From NCBI GenBank assembly GCA_025351795.1, contig JANXVG010000037.1, positions 30,496 to 94,495 on the forward strand: a stretch of 64,000 nt of DNA, written 5' to 3'. A program made the translations under genes and the position numbers. How positions within the stretch are numbered: the stretch's first letter is position 1; each line of letters opens with the position of its first letter. The notes under the pieces are model-generated. The model worked only from the letters and a program-made list of their open reading frames with translations, was not told the origin of the DNA and ran no database searches. Below, one piece after another: positions 7,094 to 14,862 of this stretch. Source of the DNA: Salinibacterium sp. GTDB lineage: Bacteria > Actinomycetota > Actinomycetes > Actinomycetales > Microbacteriaceae.

Positions 7094-8145
7094 AGTGCCC
7101 ACTTCAACAAAACAAACTCCGCACTCACTCCGGGACCGAGCGCGAATAGCAGTCCGTTCGAGCCAGGGTCAACGCCGACCGCCATCGTGTCGGCGAGCAC
7201 ATGCAGAACCGCGGCCGACGAGAGATTGCCTACCCGGCCGAGCGAATCCCAGCTGCGCTCGAAGCGCTCGCGCGATAAGCCCACGGCATCGGCAAATGCC
7301 TCCAGCACGCGCGGGCCGCCCGGATGCGCAACCCACTCATTGATGTCAGCAATCGTCAGACCGTTGTCGCCGAGGAAGCCCGCGATATTTGCCGGGAAGT
7401 GCTCGGCAATCACGTCGGCAACTCCCGGCGTGAGCACGATCTCAAAACCCGTGCCGCCAATGTTCCACCCAATCACGCCCTCGGTCAGCGGGTACAGCGC
7501 GCTTCGCGTGTCGACAATGCTCGGCCCTGCCTGTGCCCGATCGTCGCCGACGAGTATGACGGCCGCTGCGCCATCCCCGAACAAGCCTGTCGCCACGAAG
7601 TTGGCCATCGTCTCGTCGTTGCGCTGTAGCGTGAGCGAGCACAACTCAACGCTGATGACTACGGCAACACCTGTGGGATGCCCAACCAGGTAGTCGTGTG
7701 CCCGGGCGAGTCCCGCGGCACCCCCGACACAGCCGAGGCCAAACGACGGCAATCGTTTGACGTCGGCTCGCAATTCGAGGCGAGCCACGAGCAATGCGTC
7801 AACCGACGGTGCCGCAATGCCGGTCACCGAGGTGAAGATGATGAAATCGATATCGCGGGGAGTGAGTCCGGCCTCGTCCAACGCTCGACGCAGAGAACGC
7901 TCGGCAAGGTCCGTCGCAACCTCAATGAAGATGTCGTTCGACTCACGGAACGTGCCAAGATCGCGATACCGCTCAAGCGGGAGCGCCGTGTGCCGCGTTC
8001 CGATGCCACTCGCCGCGTGCATCCGCTCGAGCACGGAACGCCGTGCCGGCCCCGAGGAAATGAGCGGCGCCAACTCGCTGGTTATCTCCGCTTGCGTATA
8101 CGCAAAAGCGGGGAGTTCCGGTGCAACCGCCGCAATTCGGCTCAT
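7090..8145 (-). CDS. Type III polyketide synthase, SrsA/BpsA-like
   Basis: A chalcone-synthase-like enzyme of 351 residues that would extend an acyl starter with malonyl-CoA and cyclise it to an alkylresorcinol or alkylpyrone. The catalytic triad is visible: Cys in FGLGCVGGAAGLARA, His in EWVAHPGGPRVLEA, and Asn in GRVGNLSSAAVLHVL. The C-terminal LFALGPGVSAEFVLLKW is the usual malonyl-CoA-pocket segment. I use the ATG at 8145, since upstream residues are not family-like. It leads a three-gene operon with a methyltransferase and a flavoprotein, the same order as srsABC of Streptomyces griseus. The product is probably a membrane phenolic lipid. Confidence 0.9.
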   Translation of the reverse strand: MSRIAAVAPELPAFAYTQAEITSELAPLISSGPARRSVLERMHAASGIGTRHTALPLERYRDLGTFRESNDIFIEVATDLAERSLRRALDEAGLTPRDIDFIIFTSVTGIAAPSVDALLVARLELRADVKRLPSFGLGCVGGAAGLARAHDYLVGHPTGVAVVISVELCSLTLQRNDETMANFVATGLFGDGAAAVILVGDDRAQAGPSIVDTRSALYPLTEGVIGWNIGGTGFEIVLTPGVADVIAEHFPANIAGFLGDNGLTIADINEWVAHPGGPRVLEAFADAVGLSRERFERSWDSLGRVGNLSSAAVLHVLADTMAVGVDPGSNGLLFALGPGVSAEFVLLKWAL

Positions 8146-8153
8146 GAGCCGAA
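8136..8153. repeat. 18-bp perfect palindrome over the polyketide synthase start codon
   Basis: TTCGGCTCATGAGCCGAA is self-complementary and contains the ATG of the type III polyketide synthase at its centre. In RNA it could fold into a short hairpin hiding the start codon; as DNA it could be an operator. No clear Shine-Dalgarno sequence precedes the start. The role is unproven. Confidence 0.5.
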
Positions 8154-8434
8154 AGTAGCACGAGGTGCCGAAGTCACCGGGTGGTTGCGTTCCCAGACAA
8201 TCGCGACTAGTGGGTGGCATCGACCGTACCCACGACGACGTAGCTGCAGCGGTGCTCCGATCTCATAGCCGGTGGCAGGTCCAGCACTCGGTGGCGTTCT
8301 CGGCCAAGAATTACACGGTCACAACCGCTCGCCGCAACAGACCGATTCACTGAATACCGCTCTATCTCGATGTGGCTCAACCAGCGCTTGACTAGGCTCA
8401 AAGCGGTGGTGCCGCGGTCGTCGCCCACGTTCTT

Positions 8435-8730
8435 ATGGCCGTGGGGATGTGGTCGTTGCTGACGAAGGTAGGCAAAGCCGACTGGGCGGTTTCATCCCCA
8501 TTTACAACGTCTACCTACAAATCAGACTTGCGGATGGGTCAGGCATGCCCCTGATGCTCTACTTGATCCTGATCGTCAACATTGTTGTAGCGATCGTTGT
8601 GGCAGGTGGCGTGGCACGTGCCATCGGTAAAGACGGCATCTACGGATTCTTCCTACTGTTCCTCCTTCAACCGATCGGCTGCCTCATCCTCGGATTCGGG
8701 AGCGCACAGTACACAGCAATACGGCGGTAG
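8435..8730 (+). pseudogene. DUF5684-like small membrane protein, frameshifted
   Basis: Two overlapping frames together make one recognisable protein. The first, from ATG 8435 or 8447, reads MWSLLTKVGKADWA; the second continues GFIPIYNVYLQIRLADG and then two hydrophobic segments (LYLILIVNIVVAIVVAGG and YGFFLLFLLQPIGCLILGFG), ending SAQYTAIRR at 8730. The family pattern 'K-A-G-x-x-G-W-A-x-x-I-P-I-Y-N' spans the join near 8486-8490, so a single missing G in the run explains the break. It could be a real inactivating deletion or a sequencing error. Function of the family is unknown. Confidence 0.6.
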
Positions 8731-9031
8731 CACTTTCGCGGTGACGGGCGGCATCGCGCGCAACCGCACCGCACGCGATACGTAGTCGTCGTGCTCACCT
8801 GCCGCCAGACATCCCCGTCATGGCACACGATCGATCAGCTCGACTCCACCGTGGTGAACCGCCCACCGCGAAAGTCGGACGCGCGCCTGCGCGTTAACGA
8901 CCGCAACAGCGACTGGCTGTCAGCACAGCTAGACCCCGTCCACGCATGAAAAAAGGGCCGAACAACCAATAAACGATTGCCACGACCCATTTTTCGAACC
9001 ACGCCCGACCAATCGGCCGAACCATTCCCGG
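8731..9031. other. Intergenic stretch with no recognisable gene
   Basis: About 300 bp between the decayed DUF5684-like gene and tRNA-Leu. One forward frame stays open from 8731 to a TGA near 8949 and ends with the protein-like run NDRNSDWLSAQLDPVHA. It lacks a convincing start and I recognise no family, so it is at most a gene remnant. An A-rich run followed by GGGCC near 8947-8960 does not make a convincing terminator. Confidence 0.4.
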
Positions 9032-9115
9032 TGCGCGAGGGGGGACTTGAACCCCCATGCCCTTACGGGCACACGGACCTGAACCGTGCGCGTCTGCCAA
9101 TTTCGCCACTCGCGC
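9032..9115 (-). tRNA. tRNA-Leu (CAG)
   Basis: On the complement the acceptor stem GCGCGAG pairs with CTCGCGC. The anticodon loop contains CAG (TTCAGGT between ACGG and CCGT). A long variable arm follows (GTGCCCGTAAGGGCAT), and the T arm is GGGGGTTCAAGTCCCCC. The length of about 84 nt with a long variable arm is that of a class II leucine tRNA. The 3' CCA is not fully encoded (ACC then G). Confidence 0.95.
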
Positions 9116-9426
9116 CCACCGCCAGCGACGAGTCGCCGACTGAGTGAGATTATCACAGGGCGCTACGGTTGGAACTCATGAGTGTCACACCAATGATCAT
9201 CCGCGGGTGCCAATCACGAGCACAGCCGGTACCCCTTCGCCCCGGCCCGGATGCTCACGGTCGTCGCCACCCGGCCGTCCGCACTCATACCGGTTCCATC
9301 CGGCATCTGCACCGCCGGTGTCGCCTGCCGCGTCATCCGCTCACCGCCTTTATCGCGGCGCCCAGCCTGCTACGGGAGGCACCGGCTAACATCGTGGTAC
9401 TGGATCGGGCATGAACAGGGAGCGTC
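9116..9426. other. Intergenic region between tRNA-Leu and fhaA
   Basis: About 310 bp without a convincing gene. ATTATC at 9149-9154 read on the complement (GATAAT) is placed as a possible -10 element for tRNA-Leu, about 35 bp from its 5' end. The promoter of the fhaA-pknB operon should lie here, but no clear -35/-10 pair stands out. An 81-residue frame at 9169-9414 looks like random GC-rich coding (Arg, His and Pro-rich) and is not called. Confidence 0.4.
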
Positions 9427-10218
9427 TTGGGTCTTCTGGACAACTTCGAGAGAGGTCTTGAGCGGGCAGTCAACGGTGCCTTCGCCAAGACCTTTAAGAG
9501 CGGTCTGCAACCCATTGAGATTACGAGCGCGCTGCGACGCGAATTAGACACCACAGCTGCTGTCGTGGCTCGGGATCGAATCCTGGTTCCGAATAGCTTC
9601 ACGGTGCGTCTGAGCCACGGCGACTACGAGCGTATGGCGGCGCTGGGGCCGACCCTTATCGACGAATTCACTCAGCTCGTGCAACGTCACGCTGCGGTGC
9701 AGCACTATTCGTTCGCTGGCGGCATTTCGATCACGCTCGCAGATGATCCTCTGATCCGCCAGGGCATGATCGAAATCAGCTCCGTGAACGTGAAGGGTGC
9801 GGTCTCGTGGAACCCCGTGCTCGACATCGCTGGTAAGCGGTATCCCCTCACCAAGTCACGCACGATCATTGGGCGCGGCAGCGAAGCGGACATCACGGTG
9901 GCTGACACCGGCACCTCTCGTAAACACGTCGAAATCCTCTGGGACGGCCAGCGTGCTCAGGTGAAAGACTTGGGGTCCACCAACGGCTCACTGCTCAACG
10001 GTGCGCCCGTGAGCACGGCCCCGCTCGCACCAGACTCGGTAATCGATATCGGCCGCACGCGCATCGTGTTCCGCGTGCTGGCCCAGTCAGCCGACATTGA
10101 TCAGTTCTCTGATCTGCGCAACGCCTCTCTGCGCAGTTCAGACGTACACAGTTCAGACTCCCGCAGTTCAGAACCGCACTCTGCTGAGACGCGCGCGCGC
10201 GACCGAGGCGATTTCTAG
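9427..10218 (+). CDS. fhaA: FhaA-like protein: DUF3662 plus FHA domain
   Basis: A 263-residue cytoplasmic scaffold that binds phosphothreonine peptides of the PknA/PknB pathway and links signalling to peptidoglycan synthesis. The N-terminal FhaA domain covers about residues 1-115 (MGLLDNFERGLERAVNGAF). The FHA domain covers 145-225, with GRGSEADITV, the SRKHVEI motif and LGSTNGSLLNG. The last ~35 residues are a Ser/Asp/His-rich tail with three near-identical SSD/SSE units. It starts at TTG 9427 with AGGGAG upstream. It is the first gene of the seven-gene cell-shape/kinase operon, and its stop overlaps the fhaB start by 1 bp. Confidence 0.9.
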   Translation: MGLLDNFERGLERAVNGAFAKTFKSGLQPIEITSALRRELDTTAAVVARDRILVPNSFTVRLSHGDYERMAALGPTLIDEFTQLVQRHAAVQHYSFAGGISITLADDPLIRQGMIEISSVNVKGAVSWNPVLDIAGKRYPLTKSRTIIGRGSEADITVADTGTSRKHVEILWDGQRAQVKDLGSTNGSLLNGAPVSTAPLAPDSVIDIGRTRIVFRVLAQSADIDQFSDLRNASLRSSDVHSSDSRSSEPHSAETRARDRGDF

Positions 10219-10718
10219 TGGGCGGCCTCACGCTCCTGATTCTGCGCCTCGCGTTCCTCGCGGTGCTGTGGGCGTTTGTGTTTGCGATCGTGTACACACT
10301 GCGGTCCGACCTGTTCGGTCACCGGGTGCGCAGGATGCCAACGGTCGCGGCCAGCGCCGCAGCACCTGTCGCGCAACCGGTTCTGGGCGCGCGAACCGCT
10401 GTGCCAACCTCCGCGCAAAGCTCGACGGCCGCGCGTCGACTTGTCATCACCGGCGGAGCAAAAGAGGGACTCGAAATCGACCTGCCCGCCGAGCAGTTGA
10501 CCATCGGACGTTCGAGCGAATCGGGTCTCGTCATCCGGGATGACTACACATCAACGCACCACGCCCGGCTACTGAACTGGAACGATGGCTGGGTAATCCA
10601 AGACCTAGACTCGACTAACGGTACGTACCTCGACGGTGTTCGAATCATCGTTCCGACCCAGGTTCCCCTGAATACACCGGTCAAGATCGGCACGACCAGC
10701 TTCGAACTCAGGCGGTAG
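10218..10718 (+). CDS. fhaB: FhaB-like FHA-domain protein (FipA-like)
   Basis: A 166-residue protein with a single N-terminal membrane segment (about residues 5-27) and a C-terminal FHA domain (about 80-160). FHA hallmarks are LTIGRSSESGLVIRDD, TSTHHARL and LDSTNGTYLDG. In mycobacteria FhaB/FipA is phosphorylated by PknB and recruits divisome partners such as FtsQ/FtsZ. The GTG start overlaps the fhaA TAG, which indicates coupling. The middle 40 residues are a low-complexity Ala/Val linker. Confidence 0.88.
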   Translation: MGGLTLLILRLAFLAVLWAFVFAIVYTLRSDLFGHRVRRMPTVAASAAAPVAQPVLGARTAVPTSAQSSTAARRLVITGGAKEGLEIDLPAEQLTIGRSSESGLVIRDDYTSTHHARLLNWNDGWVIQDLDSTNGTYLDGVRIIVPTQVPLNTPVKIGTTSFELRR

Positions 10719-10722
10719 GTGA

Positions 10723-11967
10723 ATGGTCACGACGATGAAGAGTGCCGCCGTGTCACACGTCGGAAAGATTCGCGCGAACAATCAAGACAGTGGATACGCC
10801 GGCACACACTTGTTCGTCGTAGCCGACGGCATGGGCGGTCACGCGGGTGGCGACGTCGCATCGGCCATCACCGTCACGCGCATGATCGAGGTCGACCGGC
10901 AGTACACCTCGCCGAACGACGCCGAATTCGCGCTCAAAGCCGCCCTCATCGCCGCGAATGTGATTCTCGCAGAAACGGTATTCGAGCACTCGGAACTTAC
11001 CGGCATGGGCACTACGGTGAGCAGCATCCTGCGAGTCGGTGGCCACGTCGCGATCGCGCACATTGGTGACTCGCGAATTTACCTCTTTCGCGATGGCGTT
11101 CTCGAACAGATTTCGAATGACCACACTTTCGTACAACGCCTCGTCGACAGCGGTCGCATCACCATTGAAGAGGCGGCTGTACACCCGCGGCGCTCTGTGC
11201 TGATGCGTGTGCTCGGTGACGTCGACGCGTCCCCTGAGATCGACACGGCCACAATCGAAACCCGGCCAGGTGACCGCTGGATGATCTGCTCTGACGGGCT
11301 CAGCAGCTATGTTTCCGACGAGAAGATCCAAGCGGTTCTCACGACGGTTCCGGTCGCAGCGGATGCCGCAGATCGCCTGATAAAAGAGAGCCTCGATCAG
11401 GGCGCGCCCGATAACGTGACCGTCGTGCTCATGGACGTGGACGATACCGCCGACTCCGCACATGTGCCGCCGGTGATCGTGGGATCCGCGTCGGAGCCGC
11501 TGCAGTTCGCATCTGACAGCGTTCGGCGCTCACTACGCCTGCCCACGCTATTGTTGCATCCACTCAAAGCGATCCAACCCGACCCGAGCCACTTCGAACC
11601 CGAGTCGGAGGACTACCTCGACGAGATGATTCTCGAAGACACCCGGCGAGAACGTCGGCGTCGACGCACCCTTCTGGTTGTACTCGGCGCTGTGATCGTT
11701 TTAGTGGCAGCAGCAATCGTGTTCGGCTACCAATGGACGCAGTCGCACTACTTCGTCGGTGAGAGCAACGGTAACGTCGCCATCTACCAGGGCGTGCAAC
11801 AGAACGTCGGGCCACTCGTGCTCTCAAGCGTGTTTCAGACGACAACGATCCGCATGAGCTCGTTGCCCGCATACAGTCAACAGCGCATCGAAGCGACCAT
11901 AAACGCGAACGACCTTGTCGATGCGCAGCGAATAGTAAGCCAATTGTCGAATGACAGCCAGCGTTAG
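10723..11967 (+). CDS. pstP: PP2C Ser/Thr phosphatase PstP
   Basis: This phosphatase reverses PknA/PknB phosphorylation. It has 414 residues. The PP2C catalytic domain covers about residues 8-235, with metal-binding motifs VVADGMGGHAGGD, GMGTTVSSIL, HIGDSRIYLF, CSDGLSSYV and DNVTVVLMD. A juxtamembrane linker follows, then one membrane segment (about 312-332, TLLVVLGAVIVLVAAAIVFGY) and a short extracytoplasmic part of about 80 residues. It starts at ATG 10723, with an alternative in-frame ATG at 10735. Its last 17 bp overlap rodA. Confidence 0.93.
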   Translation: MVTTMKSAAVSHVGKIRANNQDSGYAGTHLFVVADGMGGHAGGDVASAITVTRMIEVDRQYTSPNDAEFALKAALIAANVILAETVFEHSELTGMGTTVSSILRVGGHVAIAHIGDSRIYLFRDGVLEQISNDHTFVQRLVDSGRITIEEAAVHPRRSVLMRVLGDVDASPEIDTATIETRPGDRWMICSDGLSSYVSDEKIQAVLTTVPVAADAADRLIKESLDQGAPDNVTVVLMDVDDTADSAHVPPVIVGSASEPLQFASDSVRRSLRLPTLLLHPLKAIQPDPSHFEPESEDYLDEMILEDTRRERRRRRTLLVVLGAVIVLVAAAIVFGYQWTQSHYFVGESNGNVAIYQGVQQNVGPLVLSSVFQTTTIRMSSLPAYSQQRIEATINANDLVDAQRIVSQLSNDSQR

Positions 11968-13411
11968 CTCCCGGATCGCTCCGAGCGCGGGGCCACCGAT
12001 CGACGCCGGCGCGCGCGCCACATTCACGAGGTCAATCCGCCTAAAACTGCGCGTTCCCGCACGGCTTCGCAACATCGAACTGGGCCTGTTGCTTCTGGCT
12101 TGTGGGATTAATGTCGCCGCACTTGCCCTCGTGCAGCTCGGAGCGCTCGGTGCCGTTCACGCCGGAATTCAGGTGATTGCAGCGGGCATGACGATGCTCG
12201 TGCTCGCCATGCATGTGACCTTGCGCATTGTCGCGCCGGATGCCGACCCGTTCATCCTGCCGATCGTCACGGTATTGAACGGAATCGGCGTTGCCATGAT
12301 CTACCGCCTCGATCTCGCAGACAAGAGTGCCGGGTGGACTAGCGGGGGAATACGGCAAATCGTCTGGACCTGCGTGGCTATCGCGATCACGATCGGCGTT
12401 CTTCTGCTGATTCGCAATCACCGCGTTCTTCAGCGCTACCGCTATATATCGATGATCAGCGGCATTGCACTGCTGCTTTTGCCGATCCTGCCGATCATTG
12501 GATCCGCGAAGAACGGTGCCAGGCTGTGGGTTGAAATTGGCCCATTCTCGTTCCAACCAGGCGAGCTGGGCAAGGTCGCTCTGGCGATTTTCTTCGCAGG
12601 GTACCTTGTGAGCGCGCGCGATTCACTCTCTATGGTCGGCCGCAAAGTGCTAGGGATGACATTCCCGCGCGCCCGCGATCTCGGACCGATCCTCGTGGTA
12701 TTTGCCGCATCCATGGCAGTGCTGGTATTCCAGCGAGACCTCGGAACGGCGCTCCTCTACTTCGGGCTCTTCCTCGTGATGATCTATGTGGCCACCGGTC
12801 GGTCGGGTTGGATTGTGCTGGGCCTCGGCATGTTCTTGGTCGGCGCCTTCATCGCTAGCCAAGCGCTCACCTACGTGGGCGGGCGCGTGCACGCGTGGCT
12901 CGACGCCTTCAATCCCGCGATCTACGACGCTAACGGCGGCAGCTACCAGCTCGTTCAGGGCCTGTTTGGCTTTGCCAACGGCGGGCTCATCGGCACGGGG
13001 CTTGGGCTCGGTCGACCAGACATCACACCGCTGGCCGCAAGCGACTACATCGTGTCTGCGCTCGGCGAAGAACTCGGGCTCGGCGGGCTGTTCGCGATTC
13101 TGGCGCTCTACCTACTTTTCGTGTCGCGCGGGTTCCGCATCGCATTCGCTGGCCAAGACGACTTCGGTCGGCTGCTAGCCGTCGGGCTCTCGTTTGTCAT
13201 CGCGCTACAGGTGTTCATCGTGATCGGTGGAGTTACGCGCATCATCCCCCTCACCGGGCTGACCACTCCGTTCCTCGCTGCCGGCGGATCGTCGCTGGTG
13301 GCCAACTGGATCATCGCGGCCCTGCTCCTTCGCCTCTCCGATTCGGTGCGCAACCAACCGAGACTCGTTGTCGAGACCGAGCCGCGCGACCAGTTGGTGG
13401 TGGGCCAGTGA
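11951..13411 (+). CDS. rodA: SEDS peptidoglycan polymerase RodA
   Basis: A glycosyltransferase of the SEDS family that polymerises lipid II during elongation, working with its partner PBP. It has 486 residues and at least ten membrane segments. Family features are KNGARLWVEIGPFSFQPGELGK, FQRDLGTALL and SYQLVQGLFGFANGGLIGTGLG. Near the C-terminus, RIIPLTGLTTPFLAAGGSSL is the FtsW/RodA/SpoVE signature. The N-terminal ~35 residues are a basic cytoplasmic extension. It overlaps pstP by 17 bp and pbpA by 4 bp (GTGA). Confidence 0.95.
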   Translation: MTASVSSRIAPSAGPPIDAGARATFTRSIRLKLRVPARLRNIELGLLLLACGINVAALALVQLGALGAVHAGIQVIAAGMTMLVLAMHVTLRIVAPDADPFILPIVTVLNGIGVAMIYRLDLADKSAGWTSGGIRQIVWTCVAIAITIGVLLLIRNHRVLQRYRYISMISGIALLLLPILPIIGSAKNGARLWVEIGPFSFQPGELGKVALAIFFAGYLVSARDSLSMVGRKVLGMTFPRARDLGPILVVFAASMAVLVFQRDLGTALLYFGLFLVMIYVATGRSGWIVLGLGMFLVGAFIASQALTYVGGRVHAWLDAFNPAIYDANGGSYQLVQGLFGFANGGLIGTGLGLGRPDITPLAASDYIVSALGEELGLGGLFAILALYLLFVSRGFRIAFAGQDDFGRLLAVGLSFVIALQVFIVIGGVTRIIPLTGLTTPFLAAGGSSLVANWIIAALLLRLSDSVRNQPRLVVETEPRDQLVVGQ

Positions 13412-14862
13412 ACAAGGAGCTCAAGCGCGTGAGCATCGTGGTGCTGCTCATGTTTGTCGCACTCTTTGCCTCGGGCACGGTGATTCAAGTGTTCGCGGCT
13501 GATTCGCTTCGTGCAGATGGCCACAACGTGCGCACCCTGTACGCGAGCTACTCAGCTGAGCGTGGGCCCATCCTGGTTGCTGGCCAGCAAATTGCGCAGT
13601 CGATTGCCGTGGCAGACAAGTACAAATTTCAGCGCACCTACTCGAATGGTCCGCTCTACGCGCCGGTGACCGGCTATTTCACCCTCGACCAAGGCAACAC
13701 CGGAATCGAAGGTGCTCTCAATGACTACCTGAGCGGAACTTCCAGTCAGCAATTTCTTGATCAACTCAACGCCGTCATCACCGGTCAGAACCCCAAGGGT
13801 GCAGCTGTCGAGCTCACGATTGACCCGGTCGTGCAGCAAGCCGCCTTCGACGCGCTCGGAGCGAACAGCGGCGCCGTTATCGCGATCAATCCGAAGACCG
13901 GTGCCATTCTCGCGATGGTCTCTAAATCTACGTTCGACCCCAACGTACTTGCCGTGCACGATACGGATGCCGTGATCAGCACCTACAAGTCGCTCATGTC
14001 AGATACGGCCAACCCCCTCATCAATCGCACGATGAGCGGTGACCTCAACCCGCCTGGCTCGGTGTTCAAGCTTGTGGTCACCGCTGCTGCGCTCGACAGT
14101 GGCCAATTCACGCCGGACAGCGAATTTCCCAATCCACCCCAGTTGCCCCTGGCCCAAAGTGACTCATTCATCCGAAACTCGGAAGGGGGAAATTGTGGCG
14201 GCGGAGCGACCGCGTCCATCGCAACAGGGCTGAGACTCTCCTGCAATATCACTTTCGCGCAGGTGGGCCCAGCTGTCGGGGAACGCACTATTGCCGAATA
14301 CGCGGAACGCTTCGGATTCAACAAGAGTGTGAACGTGCCGATGGCGTCCACCGCCAGCGTGTACCCGCGGGGCATGACAGCGCCCGAACTTATGCTCTCG
14401 TCGTTTGGGCAGGCGAGCGTGCGTGCCTCCCCCCTTCAGATGGCGATGGTGGCGATGGGCATCGCCAACGGCGGCACGGTGATGAACCCGACGCTGGTCA
14501 ACAGCATCATCGCCCCGGATCTCACGGTGCGACAGGCATTTCAGTCGAGCGTTTTCAGCCAGGCAATCAGTAAGCAGACCGCCTTGACCCTGACTCAAAT
14601 GATGATCAACGGGGTCGCCAACGGTGCAGCCAGTAATGCCAGAATAGACGGAGTCGATGTGGCGGGTAAGACCGGGACAGCAGAGAACGGCCAAAGTGAA
14701 CCATACTCACTCTGGTTTACCGGATTTGCACCAGCACACGACCCACAGGTTGCCGTGGCGGTAGTGGTTGAAAATGGTGGGGGCTTTGGCCAATCCGCTT
14801 TTGGAAACCAAGTTGCCGCGCCAATTGCGAAAAAAGTACTAGAGGCGGTGCTATTCAGATGA
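13408..14862 (+). CDS. pbpA: Penicillin-binding protein PbpA (class B transpeptidase)
   Basis: The DD-transpeptidase partner of RodA, anchored by an N-terminal membrane segment (about residues 8-29). The 484-residue protein carries a class B dimerisation region and then the transpeptidase domain. Its motifs are SxxK at Ser218 (PGSVFKL), SxN at 278-280 (SCN) and KTG near 421 (AGKTGTAEN). The GTG start overlaps the rodA stop, and the last codon overlaps pknA (ATGA). The usual N-terminal pedestal is short, as in mycobacterial PbpA. Confidence 0.95.
   Translation: MNKELKRVSIVVLLMFVALFASGTVIQVFAADSLRADGHNVRTLYASYSAERGPILVAGQQIAQSIAVADKYKFQRTYSNGPLYAPVTGYFTLDQGNTGIEGALNDYLSGTSSQQFLDQLNAVITGQNPKGAAVELTIDPVVQQAAFDALGANSGAVIAINPKTGAILAMVSKSTFDPNVLAVHDTDAVISTYKSLMSDTANPLINRTMSGDLNPPGSVFKLVVTAAALDSGQFTPDSEFPNPPQLPLAQSDSFIRNSEGGNCGGGATASIATGLRLSCNITFAQVGPAVGERTIAEYAERFGFNKSVNVPMASTASVYPRGMTAPELMLSSFGQASVRASPLQMAMVAMGIANGGTVMNPTLVNSIIAPDLTVRQAFQSSVFSQAISKQTALTLTQMMINGVANGAASNARIDGVDVAGKTGTAENGQSEPYSLWFTGFAPAHDPQVAVAVVVENGGGFGQSAFGNQVAAPIAKKVLEAVLFR

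Noticed and set aside
9169..9414. 81-residue frame upstream of fhaA
   Set aside because: Composition is random-like (Arg, His, Pro-rich), overlapped by equally long frames in other phases, and no ribosome-binding site is visible.
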